DNA from: Magnetococcales bacterium
Lineage (GTDB): Bacteria > Pseudomonadota > Magnetococcia > Magnetococcales > JADFWU01
DNA: 14,346 nucleotides
Direction: 5' to 3'
Assembly: GCA_015234045.1 (NCBI GenBank)
Contig: JADFWU010000062.1
Coordinates: 1-14,346, forward strand
The notes under the pieces are model-generated. The model had not been told where the DNA came from, ran no database searches, and saw only the letters and a program-made list of their open reading frames with translations. Below, one piece after another: positions 1 to 7,959 of this stretch. A program made the position numbers and the translations under genes. Numbering within the stretch: position 1 is the first letter of the stretch; each line of letters starts with the position of its first letter.

Positions 1-2034
1 AATGCGGCTGCTGCCTGGGCTAGTGGGGCAACGGTAGCGGCAATCGTACAGGCTGCCGTGATAACTGCCGCTACGATGTCGGCTGCCCGGTTGCTCATGC
101 CTGATGCGCCAAGCCTGTCCAGCGGTAAACGAACTCAAGCTGTTCGGCAGGCAATCGAGTCGCAAAAAATCGCCTATGGTCTGACCAGGGTGGGTGGTCA
201 ATACACCTATTTGGGCACTACCAGCGATAGAAAAATACATATCCTGATTACCTTAGCGGCACATGAAATTGAATCGGTTGAAAAGGTCTGGTTTGGTGAG
301 GAAGAGGTGTCTTTTGATCCGGTGACTGGTGAGGTAACTGGCAAATATGCCAACTTTGCTTGGGTCTATCCCGGTCTGGGGACTGCTGCAACTGATAGCG
401 GTTTACATACTGCCTTATCAACAGCATTCCCAGATAAATGGACTGCTGATCATAAGCAAACCGGGCATGCCAAAATCTATCTAGTGCTGAAAAAAAGTGC
501 CAGCAAATACCCGAATAGCGTTCCGTCAATTACCGTGTTGATTAAAGGGCGTAAGATCTTTGATCCGCGAACTGGTGTTACGGCATGGAGTGCCAATAGT
601 GCGCTGTGTGTATTGGATTATCTGATGGACACAGAGTTTGGTAAGGGTGCGGTATACCCGGACGATTTTGATGTTGATGATCTGGTGGCGTCGGCCAATA
701 ACTGTGATGAGCAGGTGACGCTAGCTGCTGGTGGCTCGGAGGCGCGATATCAGTGTCATGGTGTGCTGGATACATCCAATCGGCTGGGTAGTAATCTGGA
801 ACATTTGCTTGTTGGAATGTGGGGTCGTTTGTCGCATAGGATTGATCAGAAATGGTCTATCCGCTCGGCCTATTGGCGTCCGCCAACATTGAGTTTGGGG
901 CTGAAAGATCTGCATGGGCCTATCCGGGTTTACACATTGCAGTCAAAGCGGGATGTTTTTAACGGGGTTAAGGGCATTTTTGCGCACCCTGATGGACAGT
1001 ATCAGCCTACCGATTTTCCAGCCTATCAGGGGGCTGGGTATCTTGCTCAAGATGGCGGTATTCCGATCTGGCGTGACCTGGAATTTGGTTTCACAACCTC
1101 TGCGGCGGCGTGTCAACGCATTGCCCGTATTGCGCTGGAAGAGAATCGGCAACAGGTAAAAATTGAGATCGAGTTGCGGATATCTGCCCTGGAAATGTCG
1201 GAGGGTGACTGTTTCACACTGACGCTGGATCGATATGGATGGACTGATAAAGCGTTTGTTGTTGATGAGTGGAGATTGATCAATAAGCAGGATGATGAGG
1301 GTGGGGCTTATATAGCCGTAGCTCTTAAATGTTCCGAAGTTGATCCAGATGTTTACGCATGGGATCCGGTCGGTGATGAGAAACTAATGATTGTCTCCTC
1401 AGGCACGCCATCGGTGGATTACGATATATGCCAGCCTCCAACAAATCTGAGCGTTACTTCTGATCCGTATGTTTTTCCAGATCAAACAACGCAACCGCGT
1501 TTAAAGGCTGCCTGGGATTCATCTCCAGATTCAACGCTGAAACATTATGAAATCCGTTGGCGGGTTAATGGTTCTGGGGATGAATTTCAAATCAGCACCA
1601 CCACTGCGGCGTTGAAGTATGTAACCGGCGTTGAACACCTGGAAGAGTATGAAGTTCAGGTCGCTGCTATGAGTGAATATGATGTTTACTCTGCATGGCT
1701 CACTGATACGGCGGTTGCTGCTGGCGACACCACGCCACCGTCAATTCCGTCATCAATTCAAGTAACTGCGGAGTCAAGTGGCGGGATTGAAGTTGCCTGG
1801 TACAACTCACCTGAGCATGATTTTCAATCTGTGGATGTCTTGAGAAGTGAGACAGATGATGTTCAGACAGCCTCGGTGATAGCCACAGAAGCGGGCACAT
1901 TTGGCAGTTATGCATTTCATCTCTATCCCGATCATGTTGAAGATGTCACCTACTATTTTTGGCTCAAGGCCAGGGACACCACAGGCAATCTCAGTGATCC
2001 ATCATCGTCCTACTCAGTAACTGCAATCGCCTAG
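1..2034 (+). CDS. Phage tail tip / host-specificity protein (J-like), 5' end cut by window
   Basis: This is the C-terminal 677 residues of a phage tail tip protein, the class that closes the distal end of a siphovirus tail and contacts the receptor. The frame is open from base 1. The GTG at 58 lies inside continuous Ala-rich coding sequence, so the true start is probably upstream of the window. The first ~475 residues have the look of the J-like tail protein core (motifs such as NSVPSITVLIKGRKIFDPRTG and ALCVLDYLMDTEFG). Two fibronectin type III-like domains follow, at about residues 478-575 (from CQPPTNLSV) and 578-677 (from TPPSIPSSIQV, with DTTGNLSDPSSSY near the end), as in lambda J relatives. 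The next gene starts 8 bases after the stop, so the two are probably co-transcribed late genes. The family call is firm; the receptor cannot be named. Confidence 0.85.
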   Translation, partial: NAAAAWASGATVAAIVQAAVITAATMSAARLLMPDAPSLSSGKRTQAVRQAIESQKIAYGLTRVGGQYTYLGTTSDRKIHILITLAAHEIESVEKVWFGEEEVSFDPVTGEVTGKYANFAWVYPGLGTAATDSGLHTALSTAFPDKWTADHKQTGHAKIYLVLKKSASKYPNSVPSITVLIKGRKIFDPRTGVTAWSANSALCVLDYLMDTEFGKGAVYPDDFDVDDLVASANNCDEQVTLAAGGSEARYQCHGVLDTSNRLGSNLEHLLVGMWGRLSHRIDQKWSIRSAYWRPPTLSLGLKDLHGPIRVYTLQSKRDVFNGVKGIFAHPDGQYQPTDFPAYQGAGYLAQDGGIPIWRDLEFGFTTSAAACQRIARIALEENRQQVKIEIELRISALEMSEGDCFTLTLDRYGWTDKAFVVDEWRLINKQDDEGGAYIAVALKCSEVDPDVYAWDPVGDEKLMIVSSGTPSVDYDICQPPTNLSVTSDPYVFPDQTTQPRLKAAWDSSPDSTLKHYEIRWRVNGSGDEFQISTTTAALKYVTGVEHLEEYEVQVAAMSEYDVYSAWLTDTAVAAGDTTPPSIPSSIQVTAESSGGIEVAWYNSPEHDFQSVDVLRSETDDVQTASVIATEAGTFGSYAFHLYPDHVEDVTYYFWLKARDTTGNLSDPSSSYSVTAIA

Positions 2035-2042
2035 GGGGCATT

Positions 2043-4505
2043 ATGACATTGCATTCGATTTTTCTCGGCAACGCTAAAAATGATGGGTTGGGAGATAGTT
2101 TGCGCAATGCGCTTGGCAAGATAAATAATAATTTCCAGGTGATGAGTGAGAGTGTAACGCCTTCCTATATGGCGATGGCTTGGCCTATGCCATTGGATTT
2201 GACCGTAACGAACGCTGCTTTCCATGGGTTCGATTCAGGTTGCACTGATGGGCAGTTTGGTTATCTGGTTAACTCAACCCATATTGTGCGCTTTGACCTG
2301 CATGATTATTCAACCGTTGGTTCGTTTGATCTCTCGGTTGTTGGTGGTGATGGTGGGTTAGGATATACAGGCTGCTGTAGCAATGGGCGTTATCTCTATG
2401 TGATCTATGGGAAAATGTTTGTCACACTGGATCTGAGTGATTTTAGTACTTGGACGGCTAGTGACGTGACGGTTGATGTTGATGAGACAATAACCGACTT
2501 TTGGGGGATGTTTCTGGATAGCCAGTGGGCCTATTTAGTGCCGTATGAAAACAGTGGTGGCTATTACGGTAAGCTGGTCCGTGTGCGTTTGATTGGTGGT
2601 TACGCTGTTTCTGTTTTTGATTTGGCGACAGTGGATCCTGATTTGGTCGGCTTTCGGGGTGGGGTTACCGATGGAGAGTATGGCTATCTGTTCCCGATGG
2701 CGGAAGGCGGCGATGGAGGCTGCAAGCTGGTTCGGGTGGCGTTGGCTGATATTGGGGTTAAGAGTGCGTCGGATGTCGTTGATATCCTGGATCTCACCTT
2801 GGATGTTGGCACGGCATACGCCGGTTTCTCAGGGGGGTTTGTTGTAGGCAACTTTCTTTACTGCATTCCGAGTGGCCACCAAAGAATCTTCAAAATTGAT
2901 CTCGATGCTTTTATTGTCTCCGGCACGCTGGATCTTGCGGTGCATGATCCAGGGCAGAGTCAATACTGGGGTGGTTTTGCTTCCGGGCGGTACGGATTTG
3001 TTTGTCCCGACGGTGGTAAATTAATCCGGTTTGACTTGAGGGATTTTTCCACGGTCGTGGTGTTGGATATGACCGTGGAAAACAGTGAGTGGTTGCGTTT
3101 CCATGCTGGTTTTGTGACTGGTGAAAATGCCTATCTGGTACCCAGTGCCGGAACGGGTGATTTGGGTACGGTGCTGAGGCTGTATCTTGGGTCAGAGGAT
3201 TTTGGAAGCAGTGCAGAAATGCAATTGAGTTCCACTGCCGGTGATTTCGAGGTTGGTTATGAAGGTTCTATAAGTCTGGGGAGTGCTTATAAAGGTGTTT
3301 GGGAAGGGGCAGTTGTCTACAAAAAAGGCGATGCAGTCGCTCAATCTGGCATGCTGTATATCAGTGATCTTGATGACAATATTGGCAATAGTCCGGCAGA
3401 TTCACCGAGTTGGTGGAAGAGTATTACCGAAAAAGGCGCCACCGGAGAACCCGGCGGTTTTAGAGTTCCTCACTCTACCGCTGTAATTGATGGTGATGGT
3501 GTATTGCATTTTGATCTCTCTGAGGCGTTTTCTTTTGACGTGTTGCTCGACAAGAATGTCAATGAGATCACCTTTTCTGGTTGGCTTGAGGCTAACAAAG
3601 TAAAAGTTGATGTGCGCCTTACTCAGGGGAGCACACCATACTCAATAAATTTCGGCGAAATATTTATTCAGGAGGCAAAACCACCTGACCTGTCAAAACC
3701 TAACGCGGTTACCCTGCTGCGTTTTGAAAGTGTGGGTGGGGCTGAGGTCGATTGTGTAGTACGCGGTACAGAGATGGCAAGCGTGGCTACTGGGCTGTGG
3801 GTAGGGCTGGTCGCCTACTATGCCTGTGGAGAGCCGTCGTGGAGTGGAGCGAATGATGTGGTTGACTCATCATTCAATGCCTATAACGCCTCACCCGTTG
3901 GAGCTACCGACACTGCTGATGGTGGTGATTTTATTGCTGTTGGCAATAGGGTTGCCGTCAATACTGCTGTCGGAGATGGTATTGATCTGCCTTCTGAGGT
4001 CAAATTAACCACCATAACGCGTAATCACACATTCGCTTTATGGGTTAAGCCAACAAGTCTTGGTTCCTATCAATATCTGTACGCGCAAAAACAATCAAGC
4101 GGCGCTCCTACCGAGATGTATATTCGAATAAAAACCGACGGTAAGGTAATGGCTGTGAGTTACGTGGGTGGAGTCGGTTATATCTACACTATTACAACGA
4201 GTTCTGCCGTAACGGCTGGTGCATGGTCACATGTCATCCACACAATTGATAATGATACCGGAATGGTTAAACTTTACATTAATGGCGTGGAGGGGGCTTC
4301 AGCGAGCTTTACACCGACTCTCAACGCTGGCGCTGATAGTGTAAATGCTGGGCTTCTCACACAGAGAAGTCAAAATACTATTCACGGGTCTTCACTGATC
4401 GGCGAAGCGGATCAGATGGCTTTTTGGGACTATGTGTTTGATCAGGATGATGTTGATTCGCTCTATAATTCTGGACAGGGCCACGATATTAACGAGGGGG
4501 CATAA
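2043..4505 (+). CDS. Tail fibre / receptor-binding protein with propeller-like repeats, CBM-like module and LamG domain
   Basis: An 820-residue mosaic tail fibre. Residues 1-35 hold the phage structural N-terminal motif (GNAKNDGLGDSLRNALGKIN), probably the attachment to the tail. Residues ~58-395 contain seven consecutive ~45-60-residue repeats of the form F.GGF..G.YGYLVP...KLVRFDL.DFST...LDL, which suggests a seven-bladed beta-propeller. Residues ~415-461 (YKGVWEGAVVYKKGD to PSWWKSI) resemble the small chitin/carbohydrate-binding module common in fibres. A short collagen-like GATGEPGG at ~465-472 follows. Residues ~475-580 are a beta-rich spacer. Residues ~655-815 resemble LamG/concanavalin-like lectins (HTFALWVKP, GAWSHVIHTID, MVKLYINGVE, GEADQMAFWDYVF). 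An A+G-rich site (AGGGGGCATT) precedes the ATG. The stop overlaps the next start as TAATG. A receptor-recognition role is inferred from the domains. Confidence 0.8.
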   Translation: MTLHSIFLGNAKNDGLGDSLRNALGKINNNFQVMSESVTPSYMAMAWPMPLDLTVTNAAFHGFDSGCTDGQFGYLVNSTHIVRFDLHDYSTVGSFDLSVVGGDGGLGYTGCCSNGRYLYVIYGKMFVTLDLSDFSTWTASDVTVDVDETITDFWGMFLDSQWAYLVPYENSGGYYGKLVRVRLIGGYAVSVFDLATVDPDLVGFRGGVTDGEYGYLFPMAEGGDGGCKLVRVALADIGVKSASDVVDILDLTLDVGTAYAGFSGGFVVGNFLYCIPSGHQRIFKIDLDAFIVSGTLDLAVHDPGQSQYWGGFASGRYGFVCPDGGKLIRFDLRDFSTVVVLDMTVENSEWLRFHAGFVTGENAYLVPSAGTGDLGTVLRLYLGSEDFGSSAEMQLSSTAGDFEVGYEGSISLGSAYKGVWEGAVVYKKGDAVAQSGMLYISDLDDNIGNSPADSPSWWKSITEKGATGEPGGFRVPHSTAVIDGDGVLHFDLSEAFSFDVLLDKNVNEITFSGWLEANKVKVDVRLTQGSTPYSINFGEIFIQEAKPPDLSKPNAVTLLRFESVGGAEVDCVVRGTEMASVATGLWVGLVAYYACGEPSWSGANDVVDSSFNAYNASPVGATDTADGGDFIAVGNRVAVNTAVGDGIDLPSEVKLTTITRNHTFALWVKPTSLGSYQYLYAQKQSSGAPTEMYIRIKTDGKVMAVSYVGGVGYIYTITTSSAVTAGAWSHVIHTIDNDTGMVKLYINGVEGASASFTPTLNAGADSVNAGLLTQRSQNTIHGSSLIGEADQMAFWDYVFDQDDVDSLYNSGQGHDINEGA

Positions 4506-5062
4506 TGGGCACGCAATGCTTAATCACGATTAATGATAGCCCTGTCTTGAGCACTGTTGGCGAATGGGATCGGGCGCGGTATCAAAAGTTGCTTGCCCGG
4601 TATGGCGTGCCTGTTGTGCTTGGCGGGTTTTCAAAGCAGGATTGGGTTAGTCGCAATGGTGATGATGTGGGTTTAGTGCCTGCTGAGTCTGTTGTGGTTG
4701 AATATGATTTGATCACCCAAGGTCTTGCTGTTGACACTATCGATCTCGCTAGTTCCCCTGCTGTAATAAAGTACATTTCCGTTGATTTGGATTTAGAGGC
4801 GGTTCGGCGGAACGCTTTGATTGAGGCAAGGTCACGCGGTGTTGTGGCTGAAGAGGGGTACTTGCCAGAAGATGTTGAAAAGATGCGTGTAAAAAATGCG
4901 CTACCTGATGAAATTATGACCGTAATTACCGGGTATAGTAAGACCTGTACTGCAATCTACAGTGCCGCGAAATCAGCTATTGAGGAAGCGACAACTATAC
5001 AGGCGATTAAGGATATTTTGGCTGGAATGGTGTTCGATGCGCCTCCGGTGTTGGATCTGTAG
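4505..5062 (+). CDS. Hypothetical phage protein downstream of the tail fibre
   Basis: A 185-residue protein that I do not recognise. It is translationally coupled to the fibre gene: the fibre stop and this start share the TAATG sequence, and the purine-rich GAGGGGG just upstream serves as ribosome binding site. The N-terminal half is mixed alpha/beta (TQCLITINDSPV, then VSRNGDDVGLVPAESVVVEYDLI). The C-terminal half is predicted helical and charged (DLEAVRRNALIEARSRGVV, then YSKTCTAIYSAAKSAIEEA). No signal peptide or membrane segment is visible, so it does not look like a holin. Position directly after a fibre gene is where fibre chaperones or assembly proteins often lie, but no chaperone signature is visible. 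That role is only a contextual guess. Confidence 0.75.
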   Translation: MGTQCLITINDSPVLSTVGEWDRARYQKLLARYGVPVVLGGFSKQDWVSRNGDDVGLVPAESVVVEYDLITQGLAVDTIDLASSPAVIKYISVDLDLEAVRRNALIEARSRGVVAEEGYLPEDVEKMRVKNALPDEIMTVITGYSKTCTAIYSAAKSAIEEATTIQAIKDILAGMVFDAPPVLDL

Positions 5063-5117
5063 TGGTAGCAGTTTATTGATGTAGCTTGTATTCAACCGTC
5101 ACAATAGTGGGATAGTC

Positions 5118-5555
5118 ATGTCAGATGATCTGAATATGCAGCAAATGCAGAAACAGTTGGTGTTGCATGAGGGTATGCGAACCGAACCCTATCACTGTAC
5201 TGCCGGAAAGTTGACCATCGGCGTAGGCCGGAACTTGGATGATGTCGGCATCTCCGAAGATGAGGCTATGGTTCTGTTGGCCAACGACATTGCCAAGGCT
5301 GAAGCTGAAGTTTCTGACCGCATTTCGGCCTATGCGGGGCTTGATGAGGTCCGAAAGCGGGTCTTGGTGGATATGTCCTTCAATATGGGCATTGGCGGAT
5401 TGTTGAAGTTCAAGAACATGTTGGCGGCGCTGGAGGCTGGTGATTATGCTGAGACTGCCCGTCAAATGCTGGATAGTCGATGGGCACGACAGGTAGGGAG
5501 CCGGTCAGAGCGATTGTCTACCATGATGGAAACCGGTGAAGATCAGATTGCTTAG
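5118..5555 (+). CDS. Phage endolysin, T4-type lysozyme (GH24)
   Basis: A 145-residue muramidase that cleaves the MurNAc-GlcNAc bond of peptidoglycan for host lysis. The family signature is clear: HEGMRTEPYHCTAGKLTIGVG near the N-terminus aligns with the T4 lysozyme active site. Glu18 corresponds to T4 Glu11 and Thr33 to Thr26. Cys27 occupies the place of T4 Asp20; this Glu-Cys-Thr form is known in other phage lysozymes such as P1 Lyz, so activity is expected. The downstream core FNMGIGGLLKFKNMLAAL and SRWARQVGSRSERL also fit. There is no N-terminal signal or SAR membrane anchor, so release would normally need a holin, and none is recognisable nearby. Length is close to the family's usual ~150-165 residues. 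The gene ends in a 3-base overlap with a convergent gene. Confidence 0.92.
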   Translation: MSDDLNMQQMQKQLVLHEGMRTEPYHCTAGKLTIGVGRNLDDVGISEDEAMVLLANDIAKAEAEVSDRISAYAGLDEVRKRVLVDMSFNMGIGGLLKFKNMLAALEAGDYAETARQMLDSRWARQVGSRSERLSTMMETGEDQIA

Positions 5556-6016
5556 ATAGGGTCATCACTGAGAGTCATATAAACATAGCCAAGGTGGATC
5601 AGGATGTTCAGCCATGCTGACCATGGTACTTTATTGTCTTCGTTGCTGCTCCAGTAGCGTTGCCAAGTCCGAAGAGTGACCTTGGCTATTTCGGCCATTT
5701 GATGGCCACGAAATTTTGTAGTTTTTGATAGACCTTGGAGTTGGGCAGGTGTCGGGCCTGTGATGTTGTCTGCGTCTGCCCAAATTTGAGCAAACCGAAC
5801 CGGATCTGTTTCCCTTCGCCCTTCCCAACCCTTATCTGTGCGATAGCAGGCCGGTGCTATCTGATGCCCGTTCGGGATGATTGCAACTACTCCTTCCCCG
5901 TCATGTCTTTTCTTAATCAATCTGAAGTAGGCTTTTTCCGCTTCCAGCGGGAGAACGGTTTCCATCTCCTCAATTACGGTGCCGTTTTCGCGGTATATAA
6001 TTTGGATAAATTCCAT
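5552..6016 (-). CDS. Small putative DNA-binding protein, Cro/XRE-like HTH C-terminus
   Basis: A 154-residue protein on the strand opposite the late genes. I chose the ATG at 6016 (MEFIQIIYREN), which has AGAAAGTGA upstream; an in-frame GTG three codons earlier is possible. The N-terminal ~90 residues (including EKAYFRLIKKRHDGEG) are not recognised. Residues ~105-145 (GHQMAEIAKVTLRTWQRYW, then KVPWSAWLNILIHLG) resemble the helix-turn-helix seen in phage XRE-like proteins, where recognition-helix residues of the type RTWQRWE are followed by PxSAWxLLL. It is convergent with the lysozyme and its TAA overlaps the lysozyme TAG. Its promoter region (6017-6226) contains palindromic AT-rich sequence, consistent with autoregulation. 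A phage regulator is likely; a repressor role is not shown. Confidence 0.7.
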   Translation of the reverse strand: MEFIQIIYRENGTVIEEMETVLPLEAEKAYFRLIKKRHDGEGVVAIIPNGHQIAPACYRTDKGWEGRRETDPVRFAQIWADADNITGPTPAQLQGLSKTTKFRGHQMAEIAKVTLRTWQRYWSSNEDNKVPWSAWLNILIHLGYVYMTLSDDPI

Positions 6017-6222
6017 ATTAATCACTTTCTATCAGATTGTTGCAGTTATTTATGATATTTTGTCATATTTTTAATCGGTTTGCCAGAGCTTTTAAGTGGA
6101 TATTTTGTTGGGTGTGCTTACATTGTGCTTAAATCAAAAATAACCACATGGATTGGATGTGATTATGGTTTTCTAAGATATTGATTTGTTGTAACAAGTT
6201 TGATTGTTAATGTTTCTATGAT
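6017..6222. promoter_or_regulatory. AT-rich promoter/operator and possible att-arm region
   Basis: This ~200-bp AT-rich stretch separates the minus-strand HTH gene from the tRNA-derived att core. It holds an inverted repeat TATGA-7-TCATA at 6051-6067, just upstream of the HTH gene start and a possible operator. It also holds a direct repeat TGTGCTTA at 6113-6120 and 6124-6131, about one helical turn apart. Being next to an att core, the direct repeats could equally be integrase or excisionase arm sites. No coding potential is visible. The assignment is inference. Confidence 0.3.
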
Positions 6223-6274
6223 CCCAGCCTTCACACGGCAGGGGTCACAAGTTCAATCCTTGTGCCGCCCACCA
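6223..6274 (+). other. 3' half of tRNA-Val(CAC): phage/element attachment core
   Basis: The segment reads as the 3' part of a tRNA. It has an anticodon stem and loop (GCC-TTCACAC-GGC, anticodon CAC at 6232-6234, valine), a variable loop, a T-arm with stem ACAAG/CTTGT around loop TTCAATC (6248-6264), the acceptor strand GCCGCCC, discriminator A and encoded CCA ending at 6274. The sequence upstream has no D-arm and no GGGCGGC partner strand, so this is not a functional tRNA. A tRNA 3' fragment ~95 bp from a tyrosine integrase is the classic att core. Identity may begin around 6227, because the outer anticodon stem has an A-A mismatch. Confidence 0.85.
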
Positions 6275-6302
6275 TGTTTAAGAATTTAGAAACAACATGT
6301 TA

Positions 6303-6338
6303 GGCCAAAGTCAGTAGCAGCTGACTTTGGCCCTTTTT
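6303..6338 (+). terminator. Rho-independent terminator after the tRNA fragment
   Basis: A perfect 12-bp stem GGCCAAAGTCAG / CTGACTTTGGCC with loop TAGCAG (6303-6332), followed by C and five T residues on the plus strand. Its orientation matches transcription of the tRNA. It may be the tRNA's native terminator or one carried by the element to replace it after integration. On the minus strand, downstream of the integrase, the stem lacks a U-tract. Confidence 0.8.
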
Positions 6339-6366
6339 GTGCCCGTTGCCAGATATTGCCAACTTC

Positions 6367-7494
6367 TTATCCAGCGTTTTGGTTCTGATTGCTGATTTGA
6401 ACGACCTGTGCAGCAGTCCGTTTTGCAGCATCAGTTGCTTGCACATAATGCTGATCTGTCACCCGGGTTCCAGGTGCGTGACCAAGCAGAGCTTGCAGAA
6501 CCCGTTGGGGGGTGCCGCTGTTTGCCTGCCATGTAGCAAAGGCCTTCCGAAGAACGTGTGGTGTGATCTTCATAGGCTGACCATCATGTACCAGACCAGC
6601 TTTGAGGATTGCTGCACCTAAAGCTTTGCGGATATTATCACGAGGTTTGTTGGGGTCGCCCTTGGCGTGGAAAACGTATGGGCCACGTTTTGGCAGATTC
6701 CGAAACATAGACAACAACTTTTTTCCAACGGGGACCCGTCGAATGGATTGCCGAGTTTTTGGGGTCCAACCATCCTTTGGTTTAAACTCCACCCACCCGT
6801 TGATTTCGTCAACACAGTCCCAGGTAAGATTAAACGCCTCACCTGCACGACAACCGGTTTCTGCCATCAACTGGACTATGGGTTTCACTGACGGCCTTAT
6901 CGCGTCAATGAGGCGACCAACTTCTTCCATCGTTGGTACGTGAACTATCTTGGGGAATTCAGGAATTTGCTCAACGTCGGGCACTTCAATGATAATCTTG
7001 CTCTTCTTCGCCCAACGCAGCACCTTCAGCAGTGTCCGTACATCTGAGTTGATAGTTGCCGGACTTTTGCTTTGATTGATCCGATGCTCCTGGAATCGCA
7101 CTATGCTGTCTTCAGTTACAGATGTTAGATCAATGGTCCCATAAAACTCCTCAAGCACCTGTAGCCGGTACCCATCGGTTTCAAGTGACGAGGCGCGCTT
7201 TTTCAGGGTTCGCACCCTGGTTTCCTCCTTTTCCTTCCACCTGACAAAGGCATTCTTCAGGGTCACTCCACTCCGCTTCACCGATTGCTCGAACCCCAAA
7301 GAACGGGTCTCCAACCCTCGTTTCAGTCGCGTGGCGGCATCAGCAGCCTGTTTTCTGTTTTCAAAGAGCTTCCGCTTACGCTGTCCAGTGGGCATCAGCT
7401 TTGCGGGAATATCCAAAAACCACTTCCCGGTTTTGACGCCTTTCAGAACCTGCGGGCGGATGGTGACGGGACCAATTTTTTTCGATTTACTCAT
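6367..7494 (-). CDS. int: Tyrosine-recombinase integrase
   Basis: A 375-residue site-specific recombinase that would integrate the element at the adjacent tRNA-derived att site. I chose ATG 7494 (MSKSKKIGPV) because AAGGAGAACGTT lies directly upstream; an ATG five codons earlier would sit on that ribosome binding site. The N-terminal ~75 residues are a basic arm-binding type region. Residues ~78-170 are the SAM-like core-binding domain (TLKNAFVRWKEKEETRVRTL, ATINSDVRTLLKVLRWA). The catalytic domain follows, with Arg216 (GCRAGEAFNLTW), likely Lys246, His313-x-x-Arg316 (TPHVLRKAF), His339 (LLGHAPGT) and nucleophile Tyr350 (DQHYVQA). All key residues are present, so it is probably active. The excisionase-like gene ends 53 bp upstream. 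Length is typical for phage and island integrases. Confidence 0.93.
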   Translation of the reverse strand: MSKSKKIGPVTIRPQVLKGVKTGKWFLDIPAKLMPTGQRKRKLFENRKQAADAATRLKRGLETRSLGFEQSVKRSGVTLKNAFVRWKEKEETRVRTLKKRASSLETDGYRLQVLEEFYGTIDLTSVTEDSIVRFQEHRINQSKSPATINSDVRTLLKVLRWAKKSKIIIEVPDVEQIPEFPKIVHVPTMEEVGRLIDAIRPSVKPIVQLMAETGCRAGEAFNLTWDCVDEINGWVEFKPKDGWTPKTRQSIRRVPVGKKLLSMFRNLPKRGPYVFHAKGDPNKPRDNIRKALGAAILKAGLVHDGQPMKITPHVLRKAFATWQANSGTPQRVLQALLGHAPGTRVTDQHYVQATDAAKRTAAQVVQISNQNQNAG

Positions 7495-7547
7495 AACGTT
7501 CTCCTTCATCGAGAACGCTCCCGCACGTCATCCCGGGAAGGAGTGTA

Positions 7548-7841
7548 TCACCCCAAAACCTCGGTGAGCAGGTCTTGAGGTATTTCCGGGACAATCCGTC
7601 GGGAACGGATAAAGGCTAGCAGATCATCGCGGAGATACAAGTTACAGCGGCCAGGCCCCCGGTAGACTGGCAAATCCTCTTTGTGAATCCTGCGTAAAGT
7701 GTCCACCGTACAACGGAGGATTATGGCAGCCTCATCAATAGTGAGGATTTCTTGGTCAACAACATGGTGCTGGGCTTGGCTGTGACCATCCGTGGATTTT
7801 TCCATCAACACTTCAGGCTCTGAATTGATTTGTGAAGACAT
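7548..7841 (-). CDS. AlpA/excisionase-type HTH (MerR-like) protein
   Basis: A 97-residue protein. The start ATG at 7841 is preceded by GGGAGGA at good spacing. The first ~33 residues are low-complexity and probably disordered. Residues ~34-85 (LTIDEAAIILRCTVDTLRRI, then LPVYRGPGRCNLYLRDDLLAF) match the helix-turn-helix DNA-binding domain of the excisionase/AlpA type (HTH_17), with the usual pattern of helix, recognition helix, then a wing ending in a basic-aromatic segment. Placed immediately upstream of the integrase and in the same direction, it is most likely the recombination directionality factor or a regulator of integrase expression. The fold is clear; the excisionase role is inferred from position. 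Confidence 0.8.
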   Translation of the reverse strand: MSSQINSEPEVLMEKSTDGHSQAQHHVVDQEILTIDEAAIILRCTVDTLRRIHKEDLPVYRGPGRCNLYLRDDLLAFIRSRRIVPEIPQDLLTEVLG

Positions 7842-7915
7842 CACTGTCCTCCCGCATGTCTCTGCTTGCAGTAGCTGAAGTAGCCCTCCAGCTGGTCCTT
7901 TTTTGTGATAGGGCA

Positions 7916-7943
7916 GTCACCCCCACTGTTGGGTGGAGGTGAC
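7916..7943. repeat. Intergenic hairpin downstream of the 211-residue gene
   Basis: An 11-bp inverted repeat GTCACCCCCAC / GTGGAGGTGAC with one mismatch and a 6-base loop. It lies just after the stop of the minus-strand gene at 7960. No U-tract follows on the minus strand, so it is not a canonical intrinsic terminator. Confidence 0.6.
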
Positions 7944-7959
7944 GACCTACTGTCAGTGG

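Noticed and set aside
2043-4505. Diversity-generating retroelement target in the fibre gene
   Set aside because: No reverse transcriptase or template repeat is seen in the window, and the C-terminus is LamG-like rather than a C-type lectin variable region.
6220-6274. Functional tRNA gene
   Set aside because: The D-arm and 5' acceptor strand are absent; only the 3' half is present.
7285-7578. Plus-strand frames opposite the integrase N-terminus and other integrase shadows
   Set aside because: The integrase on the minus strand has all its catalytic residues; these frames are antisense shadows.
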